Of a stretch of DNA of 64,000 bases, positions 49,161 to 60,513 are shown piece after piece (positions within the stretch are counted from its first letter, which is position 1; the number at the start of each line of letters is the position of its first letter). The DNA lies in assembly GCA_029718625.1 (NCBI GenBank), contig CM056380.1, forward strand, positions 109,793,021-109,857,020, given 5' to 3'. A program made the position numbers and the translations under genes. Below the pieces are notes generated by a model. The model made no database searches. It saw only the letters and a list, made by a program, of their open reading frames with translations, and was not told the DNA's origin. Source of the DNA: Synaphobranchus kaupii. Lineage: Eukaryota; Chordata; Actinopteri; Anguilliformes; Synaphobranchidae.

Positions 49161-51150
49161 GTGTTTTGGGACATAAAGGTAGTAACCAGTGACAGTGTTC
49201 GGTTCATACGTGGCTAAGGTCGCGTGCATAGATTGCAGCCTAGATGATAAAGGGAAAGGTATACAGGAACTGTAAAAAGCTGACTTTCTCTTTGATGAAC
49301 TACAAATCGTGATCGGCGCCTGACGACTGCACTCTGTTTTTCCAAATAAACTATTTTGAGACAAAAGTTTCTCTCTCAGAAGAAGCACGCATTGAAATTT
49401 GTGGGAACCAATGGGAAAATAACAGAATGCGGTAGCCTAATGGAAACGACGAACCGCGGTTTCACAAACGAACATTCCAGAACCATCGCACCACCACATT
49501 CTGAATCGCTCTGTTCGGATAACGTTGCAGAAAACGCATTGTTGTCGGCTGGGATGACTCGAGGGTGAACAGCGGTTCCAGTTCAGGATGGGACACACCC
49601 CTGCTTAATAAGGAGGGTTCTTATGGAACTGGTGCCAGTAGGGGACACCCTTTTCCTCTCAACCAAATACACAGAAAAACGTTCAGTGTTAAATCAACTC
49701 TGATAGAGTACATTTTACTCTGACAGAATCAATTTGACCCCACTTTGACTCTGTTAAACGCTGTTAGATTAAATAAACGTTGACAATTTAGTAGTGAAGA
49801 AATCAATGTAGGCTACAAGTGATCAGACAATGCAATAACCTGATTAACTGTGTTCTTTGTATGTTCACTTGCATTTATCAACAACCAAATTGTGTTACCA
49901 TAGTTACCATAGTGCAGTACAATCAGTCAGTGGAAAAAAATATGCCACTCTTCTACAACTGTTTGTACACAAGTCATTCTCTACATAAAGTGAGTCAGTC
50001 CCTCACTATACAATGCTTTTAAATCCTTGGATGAAAGGTGTTCTACATGCATAAATGTCACATTTATATAAACATAATGCCCGTTGTGATTGCACTGTGA
50101 CATGTTTAAGTGTGCAAAGCTCGAATCAAACGCTGCCTCACAAAAACTCATGAAGATATGGAAAGTCATTTACTCTGTGCTACAAGTGATTCTCTGTCAT
50201 TAACTTACATAATATGTCCTGTGGTCTCCTTGGCCAGCCTTGACATTCCTGCACTCTGCTAGTTTTGGGGCTGTTTGAACGACTGGCACAGTATTTCAGT
50301 GTTTTCTGTTGGGTCTCAAAATGGAGCAATGCTCTTGCATTCCCAGGAGGGAAAATATTGAAATAATCTTTTCACGGCTGCTTGGTGATACGCTGGGTTT
50401 CGGGGGTAGTGATGCACCCCCCACGGCGTCCTGACCGTGCCAGTCCTGACTTGCGGCGGCAAGCAGCTCTGCGGGACAACGCACAGCTGGAGATGCCCGT
50501 GATGTCACTCATGGATGGCGGCCATCTTGATGCGGAACAGTAGGCTGTATTGTTTCTTTCTCGCTGCGCAGTAGCAACATCTCTCCGGGTTCCTGACTGC
50601 GTCAGCTGCAGCAGCTGCGCAGCTCAGCTTACAGTCCGCAGAGTGGGGAGAAGCAGGAGGCGACTGCGCTAATTTTGGCAGACAACTGATCTGTGCCATC
50701 TTGATGGGACAGGCCAAAAAATCTAAATGGGCAATATTAATAACAGGGTAAACAGTTTTTTTCTTAAAATGTGTAAAATGCTATATGGGGTAAATGGCAG
50801 CATTTATGACAATGGACATAAGTCGCAAACTAGTTTCATTCAATTTTGGGCAAGGCTGAAAGGAATGTTTGCCAAGTGATGGAGTCAACGACACATAACA
50901 AGAGGCTGTTTTTACTTTCTGCCAGCAGAGGGCGCTACAATGCCCATACAACGGAGCCAGAGAATGGAACAGCCACTTCCTGTTTACAGTGAGGAAGCAA
51001 AAGCCCTTATTATAACTCTCCCTACACATAAGTGCAATTCCTGCACCTCTCGCTAAGGTTCCGTTCCTTGGGATGTGTTCTCTAAACCAAAATACAATCT
51101 CCTCCCCAGGGTGTGGCCACATTTACCTTCTTTAATATACAAAAAAACTA
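49161..51150. other. Intergenic DNA upstream of the capn2-like gene
   Basis: Moderate GC patch at 50380-50700. A strong CTCF-like site lies at 50922-50938. No gene recognised. Confidence 0.5.
50922..50938 (+). promoter_or_regulatory. CTCF-like motif between divergent calpain genes
   Basis: CCAGCAGAGGGCGCTAC is an excellent match to the CTCF core, 1.9 kb upstream of the capn2-like ATG. Confidence 0.55.
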
Positions 51151-51154
51151 TCTG

Positions 51155-51794
51155 TAATTACATTACATTACATTACAATCATTTGGCAGATGCTTTTATC
51201 CAAAGCGACGTACAATAAGTGCATATTGAAGGTCATTGACGCGACTACAAAGCAAATCCGACAAAGAATAGCTTTCTCACAGCGTAGGAGCTATCGCTAG
51301 TAATAAACGTGAGAAGTACACAGTCAGCTATACATTCTGAACTATAGAATAACCAAAAAACACAAGTTAAATAGAAAACAGGAAGCGAATACTATAGAAT
51401 GGCCCAATATAGGTATAATTTAGTCGAGGTGGAGTCTGAAAAAGTGCGTTTTCAGACCACGCCAAAAAACAGACAGTGTTTCAGCTGAGCGCAGCAGAGT
51501 GGGGAGTTCATTCCACCACTGGGGAGCTAGGGTGGAAAAGCTCCGCAGTCGGGACGAGCGGGAGCCTTTAACACGGAGGGAGGGAAGTGCAAGTCGCCCT
51601 GCAGCAGCAGAGCGAAGTGGTCGAGCAGGAGCGTAGTGCTGGATTAAGTCCTGTAGGTAGGAGGGGCCTGACCTTTTGGCTGCAGTGTAGGCCAGGGTCA
51701 GAACTTTGAACCTGATCCTGGCCACGATTAAATTAATTAAACTGGGCAGTGAGAAATGTAAACCAGAATGCCCCAGTCTGGAATAACATCTCAT
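51155..51794 (-). mobile_element. 5'-truncated L2-like LINE
   Basis: The minus strand encodes the C-terminus of an ORF2-type protein (ARIRFKVLTLAYTAAKRSG, FSTLAPQWWNELPTLLRSA, LKTHFFRLHLD), then a 3' UTR ending in (ATTAC)n. The 3' UTR shares the CGCTTTGGATAAAAGCATCT motif with the SINEs here, as expected if the LINE mobilises them. Confidence 0.85.
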
Positions 51795-52138
51795 TGTTTA
51801 CCATTATGAGAGTGTCTATTGAAAGGTTCAGATAGTATCAGGTGGTGAATATCAATATCCTACCATTAAGTAATAATTGACATTGGCCTTGCCTTCTAAT
51901 GCACCCAAATCATGCCAGGAAAAGGCATCCTACCAACATTTCTGAACCACCAGGGGGCTATTTCACAAAGCAGGATTACTGAGTTAGCTGGATAACTGCA
52001 CTGAGTAATAATATTATAAATCGTTTCATTGGACTTTCTTCTACCAGCTAGTGTACTGTCTCAAATTTTTTTAGTGTACTGTAAAATTTTCAACCTACTT
52101 GATTATTTACTGTGTTAGATCCCTCATTAGATTCTGTT

Positions 52139-52620
52139 ACCATCCATTCTACCTTTAGTTTAAACCGGGCCGGCCAGCGAAGGATGGGCCCCCCTCTCTA
52201 GCCAGGTTCCTTCCCAGATTTCTTCCCATAGGGGAGTATTTTCTTGCCACCATTTGAGTGTTTTTCTTTAGAGTTTTTACCTCGTTTGCTGTTCAGGGGT
52301 TCAGGCCTGGTCTTTGTTGGGGGGTTCAGGCCTGGTCTTTGTTCGGGGGTTCAGGCCTGGTCTTTGTTGGGGGGTTCAGGCCTGGTCTTTGTTCGGGGGT
52401 TCAGGCCTGGTCTTTGTTGGGGGGTTCAGGCCTGGTCTTTGTTCGGGGGTTCAGGCCTGGTCTTTGTTGGGGGGTTCAGGCCTGGTCTTTGTTGGGGGGT
52501 TCAGGCCTGGTCTTTGTTGGGGGGTTCAGGCCTGGTCTTTGTTTGGGGGTTCAGGCCTGGTCTTTGCGATCGTTCTCTGTAAAAATAAAAAATACATTTT
52601 TATTGAATTGAACTGAATTA
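52139..52620 (+). mobile_element. Retroelement 3' end with expanded internal repeat
   Basis: ACCGGGCCGGCCAGCGAAGG, CCAGGTTCCTTCCCAG and TTCTTGCCACCATTTGAG resemble a common fish LINE 3' region ending in (GAATT)n, here TTGAATTGAACTGAATTA. It lies inside MITE copy C. Confidence 0.6.
52300..52567. repeat. 25-bp minisatellite, 11 copies
   Basis: Unit TTCAGGCCTGGTCTTTGTTG plus GGGGG (or CGGGGG form, alternating), starting every 25 nt from 52300 to 52550. It arises from one TTCAGGCCTGG-type motif native to the retroelement tail. Confidence 0.97.
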
Positions 52621-52860
52621 ATAATAATCATAATACATTTTATTTATATAGCGCTTTTCATCGTACAAAGACGATCTCAAAGTGTTTTACAGAAGGCAAC
52701 AATAACAAAATTGCAAAGTACAAAACACTGCATTAAAATAGAACAAGTGCAATAAATAAAGATAAAAAGATAAAAGTTGCGGGGCAAACGATAACCTTTA
52801 TCATTGATTAAGGTAGGTAAGGTATAGGCACACTGAAATAAATGTGTTTTCTGACCGGTT
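52618..52860. mobile_element. Dispersed repeat (TTTTATTTATATAGCGCTTTTC type)
   Basis: ACATTTTATTTATATAGCGC followed by GATCTCAAAGTGTTTTACAG is a frequent fish repeat signature. A short relative sits at 11411-11460. Confidence 0.55.
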
Positions 52861-53922
52861 CCGAAAGCCGAAACTGATGTAAAACCTGGAACCCTCCCAA
52901 ATCTGGAACATGGACTGAAGTAAAAAAGAGCTGTTCCGGGTTTTAATCAGTGCAATTATCCAGCTAATTCAGTAATCCTGCTTTGTGAAATACCCCCAAG
53001 AACTCCTCATTGTCGGCATGCTATTGTTGCATTTCCATTTTTAAAAAATATTTTGTTCAGTGCCTGTACATTGTGCGGACTGTGTATTTCCCAAGAGCAT
53101 GTCTGACAAGAAGCCTTTCCTCCTGGGCATTCTCTGAGCTGGAACTCAGACTAAAAAATAACAGCTAGTAGGCCTACAGTAGCTTACAGTTACTTCATAA
53201 AAGACTGAATACGTTGGCCACGTTAAACACTGCTCATAAAATATAGCAGTGTGCACTGAAACAGCCCCTCTTGTTCAAATCCATCCCTCACCTGCTTTTT
53301 AATACACCAAATTATACAGTATATGTTAAATATGTGAAATGTGCTGTAAGACCAATTTGATGCACCTGGACAGACTGTAGTGTCAAGTCTGTTGACATTT
53401 ATTATCTAGAAATGGCAGCTCATTGCAGGAGAGCATTCTAAGCTAAAGTAAATCCAAATGACACAGTCAGGCTCATAGTACCATAAAGATATAGAATAGA
53501 ATACAATAGAATAGAATACCTTTTATTTTCCTGTTAGGGAACTTCAGTTGTAGTTGCCAGCAGTAAAAAAGACATAGACAGTGGGGCAGACCCACAAACA
53601 CAAACAAACATGTTAAATAAAGACATTCAACAGAATCAGATGTTTCACATTATAGTGAAGGTATGTGTGGAGTGGAATGCATTATGATTATGATTACAAT
53701 TACTATTATTAGTAGTATTATGATCAAAATTATATTATATTAAATTAATTATTAATGATATATAATCAGCAGCAATAACAGTTCATCATCTGCCTTTACT
53801 GTCTTGAGATGTCCAGTGTCATTAAGCAGCCTAACAGCTGTAGGGACAAAGCTATTCAAAATATGAATAAAATATGAATATGAATATCAGAAACCTAGTC
53901 CAGCTCATAGTACCATGTTATA

Positions 53923-54251
53923 AGCAACCTGGTCAGGCTCATATGGCTCTACAGTTATGAGCAACCTGGTCAGGCTTGTAGGGCTCTACAGTTATGAGCA
54001 ACCTGGTCAGGCTTGTAGGGCTCTACAGTTATGAGCAACCTGGTCAGGCTTGTAGGGCTCTACAGTTATGAGCAACCTGGTCAGGCTTGTAGGGCTCTAC
54101 AGTTATGAGCAACCTGGTCAGGCTTGTAGGGCTCTACAGTTATGAGCAACCTGGTCAGGCTTGTAGGGCTCTACAGTTATGAGCAACCTGGTCAGGCTTG
54201 TAGGGCTCTACAGTTATGAGTAACCTGGTCAGGCTCATAGCCCCAGAAGGT
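53923..54251. repeat. 37-bp minisatellite, about 9 copies
   Basis: Unit GTCAGGCTTGTAGGGCTCTA plus CAGTTATGAGCAACCTG, nearly identical in the centre and divergent at the edges. Confidence 0.96.
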
Positions 54252-54273
54252 TATAAGCCTGCCAAGTGAGGCT

Positions 54274-54561
54274 AGGGCTGTGTCCGAATCAACGCCCTAC
54301 TATACTATTGAGTATGCTAGTTGAGTACACTAGATGACAAAGTTGTTAATAGGCACAACATTCTCTAAATGTAGCATACATAAAATCCCTGGATGATATA
54401 CGTATTTCAGGGTTTTCGCTGATAATAAATATGGGGGATATTTTTTGCATACTACTTGTCACTATACATGCAATACAAAGGGTAAAAAGTATGCAATAAC
54501 CAGTACACGGTATGCTAGTACACAGGACACAGTAGACAGGGCTCTGATTTGGACGCAGCCT
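54274..54561. mobile_element. MITE of the GGGCTGTGTCCGAATCA family, complete
   Basis: Terminal inverted repeats AGGGCTGTGTCCGAATCA and TGATTTGGACGCAGCCT; flanking TA suggests a TA target. Related truncated copy at 45550. Confidence 0.8.
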
Positions 54562-55680
54562 ATATTTGTTCAAGGGTTTGATGGGGTCCTGTACATATCC
54601 AGGGGTTGTAGCCTTGAGCTCCTGGTAGGTAAGCACTGGTGTTCTGAACCTGAGTTAAGGCTGTTACAGAGTGTTTAAAACAGGGAGCAGACACGTACGC
54701 AGACAGACAGTCCGCCGGACTGCCACGGACGTTTGCCTTCTATAGTCGAGTGTACCAACCACCCTTTATAGACTACATTTCCCATAATTTTTGTGCGCAA
54801 ATTGCAAACAACAATGGCGTCCTTCATGGAAGAAGATGACGGTACGCCGAAGGTACTCATGTAGGTGAAATGACAGGTCCTTCAGACAGGTCTGCGCGGA
54901 CACACAAAAAAAGACTGCCTGGATGGACATACGCTCAGGGTCCGTTTTGGGTCTGCTAAGATGTCATTTAGGTTTGTACGCATTCTTGGCAACTATGAAT
55001 TGGCCTTTATTCGACAACAAAAGCAAGACGGCCCATGTTGCTTCGCCTGCTCTAAAACAGCTCTCTGGGATGGCTCTGGTTCTGAGGTCTCTGTGGTCCA
55101 AACCAGTCATTGTGAAGACAGACAGTTGCACAAGAGTCTGTGCAGTTTATATGCATGTCATCATATTTTGTAATCCTCACAGTGAATTAGGAGGGTATTT
55201 GTGTAATTGTAGGGGTTCAGGTTATCTCTCTGTCTAGCCTAAATTTAACTCTTATCATTTCTTCAAATTCAGGTTCTCATTTCTGAAATATTTCTACATG
55301 ATTTCTAGGGGATTTCTCATCTGCTGATGAGATATGGTTTTGACCAATATGCATTTCCTTTCATTATTACATTGTTACAACACAATGGCCCGTCAGTATT
55401 CTTTTTTTGTCAGTGCGATATTAATAACATTTGCTTGATTGTTTAAATGATTGATTGATCTTATCAATGAAAATCGGGAAATTCTAAATTTGGAAGTTAT
55501 GAGAAAAAGATGCAATACAAAAATACATGTTCTTTATTTAACCAATCGAATCGATTGCTCTCCGCAAACAAAATGATTAGTTCAAATCCCTGACCTTTTA
55601 GTAATATATTGTAGCTCCACCCATGTTTGGTGGCATGAAAACTCTTTCCAAACTAGTGAGGAACAGGAAGTAGTTTGTAA

Positions 55681-56244
55681 TACACTGCCCGTCCAAAAAA
55701 AAAGTCGCACACTCTAATATTTCGTTATTAGATATACTCTAATATGCTGCTTTTAGCTTTGATTACGGCGCGCATTCGTCGTGGCATTGTTTCGACAACC
55801 TTATGTAACGTCACAAAATTTATTTTCATCCAGAGTTGCATTCATCTTTGGCCGAGATCTTGTATTGACGACGGGAGAGTCTAACCACTCTATAAAGTCT
55901 TCTCCAGCACATCGCAAAGACTTTCAATAGGGTTAAGGTCAGGACTCTGGTGGTCAATTCATGTGTGAAAATGATTCCTTATGCTCCCTGAACCACTCTT
56001 TCACAATTTGAGCCCGATGAAGCTTGGTATTGTCATCCTGGAATATGCCCATTGATGGGATGCCCTGGTCATTCAGTACATTCAGGTACTCAGCCGACTT
56101 CATTTTATTGCTGCATAATGTTGCTGAGCCTAGACCTGACCAATTGAAGCAACCCCAGATCACAACACTGCCTCCAGAGGCTTGTACAGTGGGCACTATG
56201 CATGACGGGTGCAACGGCGACTTTTTTTTTGGACGGGCAGTGTA
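55681..56244 (-). mobile_element. Tc1-like non-autonomous transposon, copy 2
   Basis: Clean terminal repeats: TACACTGCCCGTCCAAAAAA and its inverse, ending at TGTA. The minus strand holds a transposase fragment ([31 protein letters not shown]). It inserted in the left arm of a larger inverted duplication. Confidence 0.92.
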
Positions 56245-56275
56245 CAGTATATCCCGCTCTTGTACCATACATGCA

Positions 56276-56618
56276 TACAATGCCTGGCCAAAAAAAAAAG
56301 TCGCACACTCTAATATTTTGTTGGACCGCCTTTAGCTTTGATTACGACGCGTATTCGACAACCTTATGCAACGTCACAACATTTATTTCCGTTCCGAGTT
56401 GCATTAATTTTTGGGCCGAGATCTTGTATTGACGACGGGAGAGTCGAACCACTCCGTAAAGTCTTCTCCAGCACATCCCAAAGACTTTCAATGGGGTTAA
56501 GGTCAAGACCTGACCAATTGAAGCAACCCCAGATCATAACACTGCCTCCAGAGGCTTGTACAGTGGGCACTATGCATAACGGGTGCAACGGCTACTTTTT
56601 TTTTGGCCAGGCAGTCTA
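56276..56618 (-). mobile_element. Tc1-like transposon, copy 3 (internal deletion)
   Basis: Ends TACAATGCCTGGCCAAAAAA and TTTTGGCCAGGCAGTCTA. A 343-bp derivative of the same family, joining the segment before GGTTAAGGTCA directly to GACCTGACCAATTG; retains NPIESLWDVLEKTLRSG on the minus strand. Confidence 0.9.
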
Positions 56619-56630
56619 TATGCTCTATGT

Positions 56631-56835
56631 CAGCGGTGTCCAATTTTATCTGAAAAGGGCCAGTGTGGGTGCAGGTTCTTGTTTTAGCCCAGTACTACGA
56701 CAGCGGATTCAACTAATTAACCAATCATGGTCTTCAGTCAAGGCCTTGATAAGTAAAATCTTGTGTAGTAGTGCTAGGCTAAAACAAAAACCTGCACCCA
56801 CACCGGCCCTTTTCGGATAAGATTGGACACCCCTG
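56631..56835. mobile_element. hAT-type MITE with perfect 8-bp target duplication
   Basis: 205 bp with long inverted arms (CAGCGGTGTCCAATTTTATC and, inversely, GATAAGATTGGACACCCCTG). CTCTATGT flanks it at 56623-56630 and 56836-56843. Confidence 0.93.
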
Positions 56836-57087
56836 CTCTATGTCTTGCACTACAAGTTGTAGTTTTTACTTCCGGTTTACTTCCCGAAATTGTCAGATGA
56901 GTGTGCTCCTGAATCCCTTCAACAAAACCCCAGAAATCAGGGTTTTTTAAGTGCCCCCATTTGTGAGAAAAAGTCACCCACTCAAAAGCTTTTCGACTTT
57001 TGATTTGCGTTGACTCAAATATGTGCCCTCAAGGGGGTGAAGGGATCATCGATCATGGCCTATCTGAAAGCAATCATCATTGAGTAA

Positions 57088-57472
57088 ACTGCAAAAACCA
57101 AATCTTAACAAGCATTTTAATCTTATATTTAGACTTTAGAATCTTATTAATTTTTTGCTAAATCAGACAAACTATCTGCCAGTGGGGTGAGATAGTTTTA
57201 CTCATTTCAAGATTTGCCAGTGGGGTAAGATAATTTCACTTTGCCAAGCAAAAAGTAACTTAAAATAAGCTAATAAAATTGCAGTGTATGAGAAAGCATT
57301 TGAAAGCTCAGGATTTGTGCTTTCATAAACTATAAAAAACAGAAAAATGTCCCTGTGGACTTGTGGACCATTTTACCAGCACCTGTCACATATTTTCCAC
57401 TTTTGAGAAAAAAATAAGATGTTAAGTCTCATTACAAGACTAATACACTTATTAAGACATTTTTTACAGTGT
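57088..57472. mobile_element. CACTGCA-ended MITE, copy 3, with about 105-bp internal extra segment
   Basis: AACTGCAAAAACCAAATC to TTTTTTACAGTGT. Compared with copy 2, extra sequence at about 57285-57389 starts after AAAATTGCAG. Confidence 0.7.
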
Positions 57473-58734
57473 TTGAACAGTTGTCCAGTTTCCTGTAATT
57501 CCCTGAAGGTTACCTGTATGTCGCAAGGAATATTGCAGGAACAGCCTTAGAATGGTATTCAGTTTTGTAATTCAAGTTATTAAAGATTTTTTTTATTTAT
57601 TGTGGATGCTCATTCATGTCCATTTTTTCAGGACTGTAAGCAATGATAAACAAACCGGCCATTTCAATACTTTCATTTTGAATGTTCTTATCATTTATTT
57701 GACATATTTTTTCATGACTCCTGGGAATGTTGCCAGGAAGTTTGTTTGCAACACTCCTACATTGTTCTTCTGTGGTTATTTGGGTCAATTCCTCAGTTTA
57801 TTTGCCTGCACATCATCATGATACCATATTTATGGAAGCTACAAGAAAGCAATAGAAGGCAAAAAATGCACGTGCAAAAAGACATTGTGATTGAGCTTCA
57901 AACTGTTAATCCTTCTGTGTGGTTTGAATTGGGGGTTTTCAGGCGATCTCTGACTTTGTCTCCACAGACAAAACATCTCTTATTCTGGGTGTGTCCTGAT
58001 AGGCCGATGCTGAAATCTATTCCTTGAACATGGACACTATGCCAGGGAAACCCGCTCAGGTTATTATTATTTTTATGAGAAGCCCATTTTGATTGTGTTT
58101 GTTTTCAGGCTAAATATGGGAGAGCTTTCTGTACTTTCAGAATTTCAGAGCTAGGTTCAGTTTATCTTTGTGTACGATCTCCCATGCATAGATATAGAAC
58201 CATAGATGTGAAATATCATGGGATGTAATAGTAATTTGCTATTCTGAAATGGAACAATTTGGCAGCCATCTTACCTGGGTACAGTTCCTAGCATATTTAC
58301 CAGTGAACAGAATCCCACGGTGTAAATTAGGAATGAAGTACCTGGGAGCCTCATTGTGACACGGAACAGGCCTGTGGATTAAAGAGGTTAAACATTCGAA
58401 TGGTAATGACTGACACTGGGTTGTCCATGCCATCCGTACTCAGGCCATGACTAAATATCATCCCTTCACCCCTTTGAAGGCACATATTTGAGTCAACTTC
58501 GTCAAAAAGCTTTTGAGTGGGTAACTTTTTCTCACAAATGGGGGCACTTATTTCTGGGGTTTTGTTGAGGGTATTCAGGAGCACACTCATCTGACAAGTA
58601 CAAGACATAGAGGGTGTATGCATGTCTATGGTACAACAGTGGGACATATTATAAACTACTTCCTCACTAGTTTGGAAATATTTTTGCAGGATTTCTTTCA
58701 CACACTGCTTGCAAAGTCAGGGGAGAGGGCACAT

Positions 58735-58775
58735 AGTGGCCAGGGGACAGGGGACAGGGGACAGGGGACAGGGAT
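58735..58775. repeat. 7-bp (GGGGACA)n, about 5 copies
   Basis: Short perfect tandem run just outside the right arm of the inverted duplication. Confidence 0.95.
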
Positions 58776-60108
58776 CATATTCGGTCATGGCCCCAGTGTG
58801 TAACTCTGAGGAAGAACTAAAAACCATCACGGATTTGGGTTCCAGAAGATTCCAATAAAGATTTCACAGCAGTCAAGCCAAGTTCATACAAATGCAATCA
58901 TTATACGGCCTATTATACGGTTTACCAATAATTATACGGTTGACCAATACATTTGCCTGAGCAAATCATGCAGGTGAAATGGGTGCTTAGGATCAACCGC
59001 TGCAACAGTGCAGGAATGTGATGATCTGGCAGTGCTGTGATCCTGGACTGTATGCAGGCAAAGGTACCGTCTGGCGCGAGCTATGTTGAGGGAGACCGCT
59101 AATGGGCAAGATGCTGTCTGTGTTGGAGAACTTGCACAATTTCACAGGGAGTTAACACAGCTGGCACAAGGTTTTGACCATGAAGATCCACCCGTCTGTC
59201 TCCGCTTCCCAAAGCTGTCTCAATTTCATTTGCCTTGCAAAACTCTCATCCCATGGAGCAGGGCCGGTTCTAGGCACAGGTAATAGATGGTTGCCTAGGG
59301 TGCCATCCGTATGGGAGGGGCGGCAACCATATGGGGGTGGGGGGGGAATGAAGGGTAAAAAATGGGAAAATGGATCCTGTTGCATTCATGAAAGTTGGTG
59401 AAATCCCCCCGCCCCCACCCGGTCCACGATGGCTACCCCAAACCCCCCATCCCCCGGTCCATGATCTTGCCGAAGGCAGCACAAAGGCTAGAGTCCTGCC
59501 ATGACCCCAGCCCTGGAGGGCCGATCTGTACGCCAGTTTTTAGTTCAACTGATTATTTTGCATTCATTTTCGAAACAGCTGTATACACCAATTTTGGTAA
59601 CTCTAACATTGGACCACAGTAAAAGGTTTTCGCCAAGGATACACGTGACAAAAATGTCCGATCAGAGGAATGATTGGGCGAACTAAGAGAACATGGCAAG
59701 AAACTGAAGCAACCCTATCTCGTTCAAGGGTTATTTCTGAAAAAAAATTTTTTTTTGTTATTTGTCAGCAAAATGGCTGGAATCTGGAATCTTCTACAAT
59801 CTTCACACCTACTATAGATGGTTCCATAAAGCACAACAAGAGTGCAAATCAGAACGGTTGAACCTAAAAAATGTCACACTCCCGACACGTTTTAATTATC
59901 CACACTTTAAAGAGAGCACCTGCAGGGGTAGGATCAGATGAAAGCACATGCAGACTGTACCCACTTTCACAATCCCACAATCCCATTCCTCATGGCATCC
60001 CCTGCGTGCGTTCCATGATCCCACAAAAATCCCAAAGTGTAGAATTCCCAGACGAGGTGAGGGCAGCAGCTGTATTTTTCCAGGTGAGGCTTTTTTTTAA
60101 CCTTTTTT
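58776..60108. other. Intergenic DNA upstream of the third calpain
   Basis: No gene recognised. 59250-59480 is G/C-run-rich and starts GGGCCGGTTCTAGGCAC, possibly an old dispersed repeat. The last 150 bp become GC-richer toward the promoter. Confidence 0.5.
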
Positions 60109-60179
60109 TTGGATAGCACCTGTCCACCTGTAGCTCCTCCCTGTCCGTGTTCCTGCCTCCCTGGACCTCCTCTGTCAGG

Positions 60180-60186
60180 TATAAAG
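60180..60186 (+). promoter_or_regulatory. TATA box of the third calpain gene
   Basis: TATAAAG about 97 nt upstream of the ATG, predicting transcription from about 60210 and a 5' UTR of about 65 nt. A TATA promoter contrasts with the GC-box promoter of the capn2-like neighbour and suggests more tissue-restricted expression (inference). Confidence 0.7.
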
Positions 60187-60276
60187 CAGGCAGAACCGGG
60201 CCAACTTGCTCACCAAACCCTCCACAGAGTCTCTCAGTCCAGCAGAACCCAGCAGTGCTCCAGTCCAGTCAGCAGT

Positions 60277-60513
60277 ATGACGTCCATGGCAGATACCCTC
60301 GCTCGCAACAAGGAACGGGCCCAAGGAATCGGCACCAACAGGAACGCCGTCAAATTCGGCGGGCAGGACTACAACATCCTGAAGAAGCAGTGTCTGGAAA
60401 GTGGGTGCCTGTTCGAGGATGACCTTTTCCCGGCTGGCTCCAAGTCCCTGGGGTACGACAAGCTGGGACCTTCCTCCTCCAAATCCCGCAGAGTGGTCTG
60501 GAAAAGGCCAACG
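60277..60513 (+). CDS. Third calpain exon 1 (residues 1-79)
   Basis: 237 nt ending WKRPT before the donor GTCAGTGG. It carries the NAVKFGGQDY and CLESGCLFED blocks typical of calpain exon 1. Confidence 0.88.

Larger units (their letters stand above)
51950..52997. mobile_element. Palindromic GGGGTATTCCA-family MITE, copy C, split by an insertion
   Basis: The left half (51950-52009: AAGCAGGATTACTGAGTTAG, GATAACTGCACTGAGTAA) and right half (52879-52997: GTAAAACCTGGAACCCTCCC to GAAATACCCCC) make one element interrupted by about 870 bp. Confidence 0.8.
55640..58690. repeat. Large inverted duplication, arms interrupted by transposons
   Basis: Left arm 55640-57062 and right arm 58437-58690 are reverse complements once copies 2 and 3 and the hAT MITE are removed. 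Shared blocks include TTTCCAAACTAGTGAGGAA, GTCAGATGAGTGTGCTCCTG, CCCATTTGTGAGAAAAAGT and GACTCAAATATGTGCC. The spacer is about 1.4 kb. Confidence 0.9.

Noticed and set aside
56338..56820. 160-codon ORF on the plus strand
   Set aside because: Antisense of Tc1 copy 3 running into the hAT MITE.
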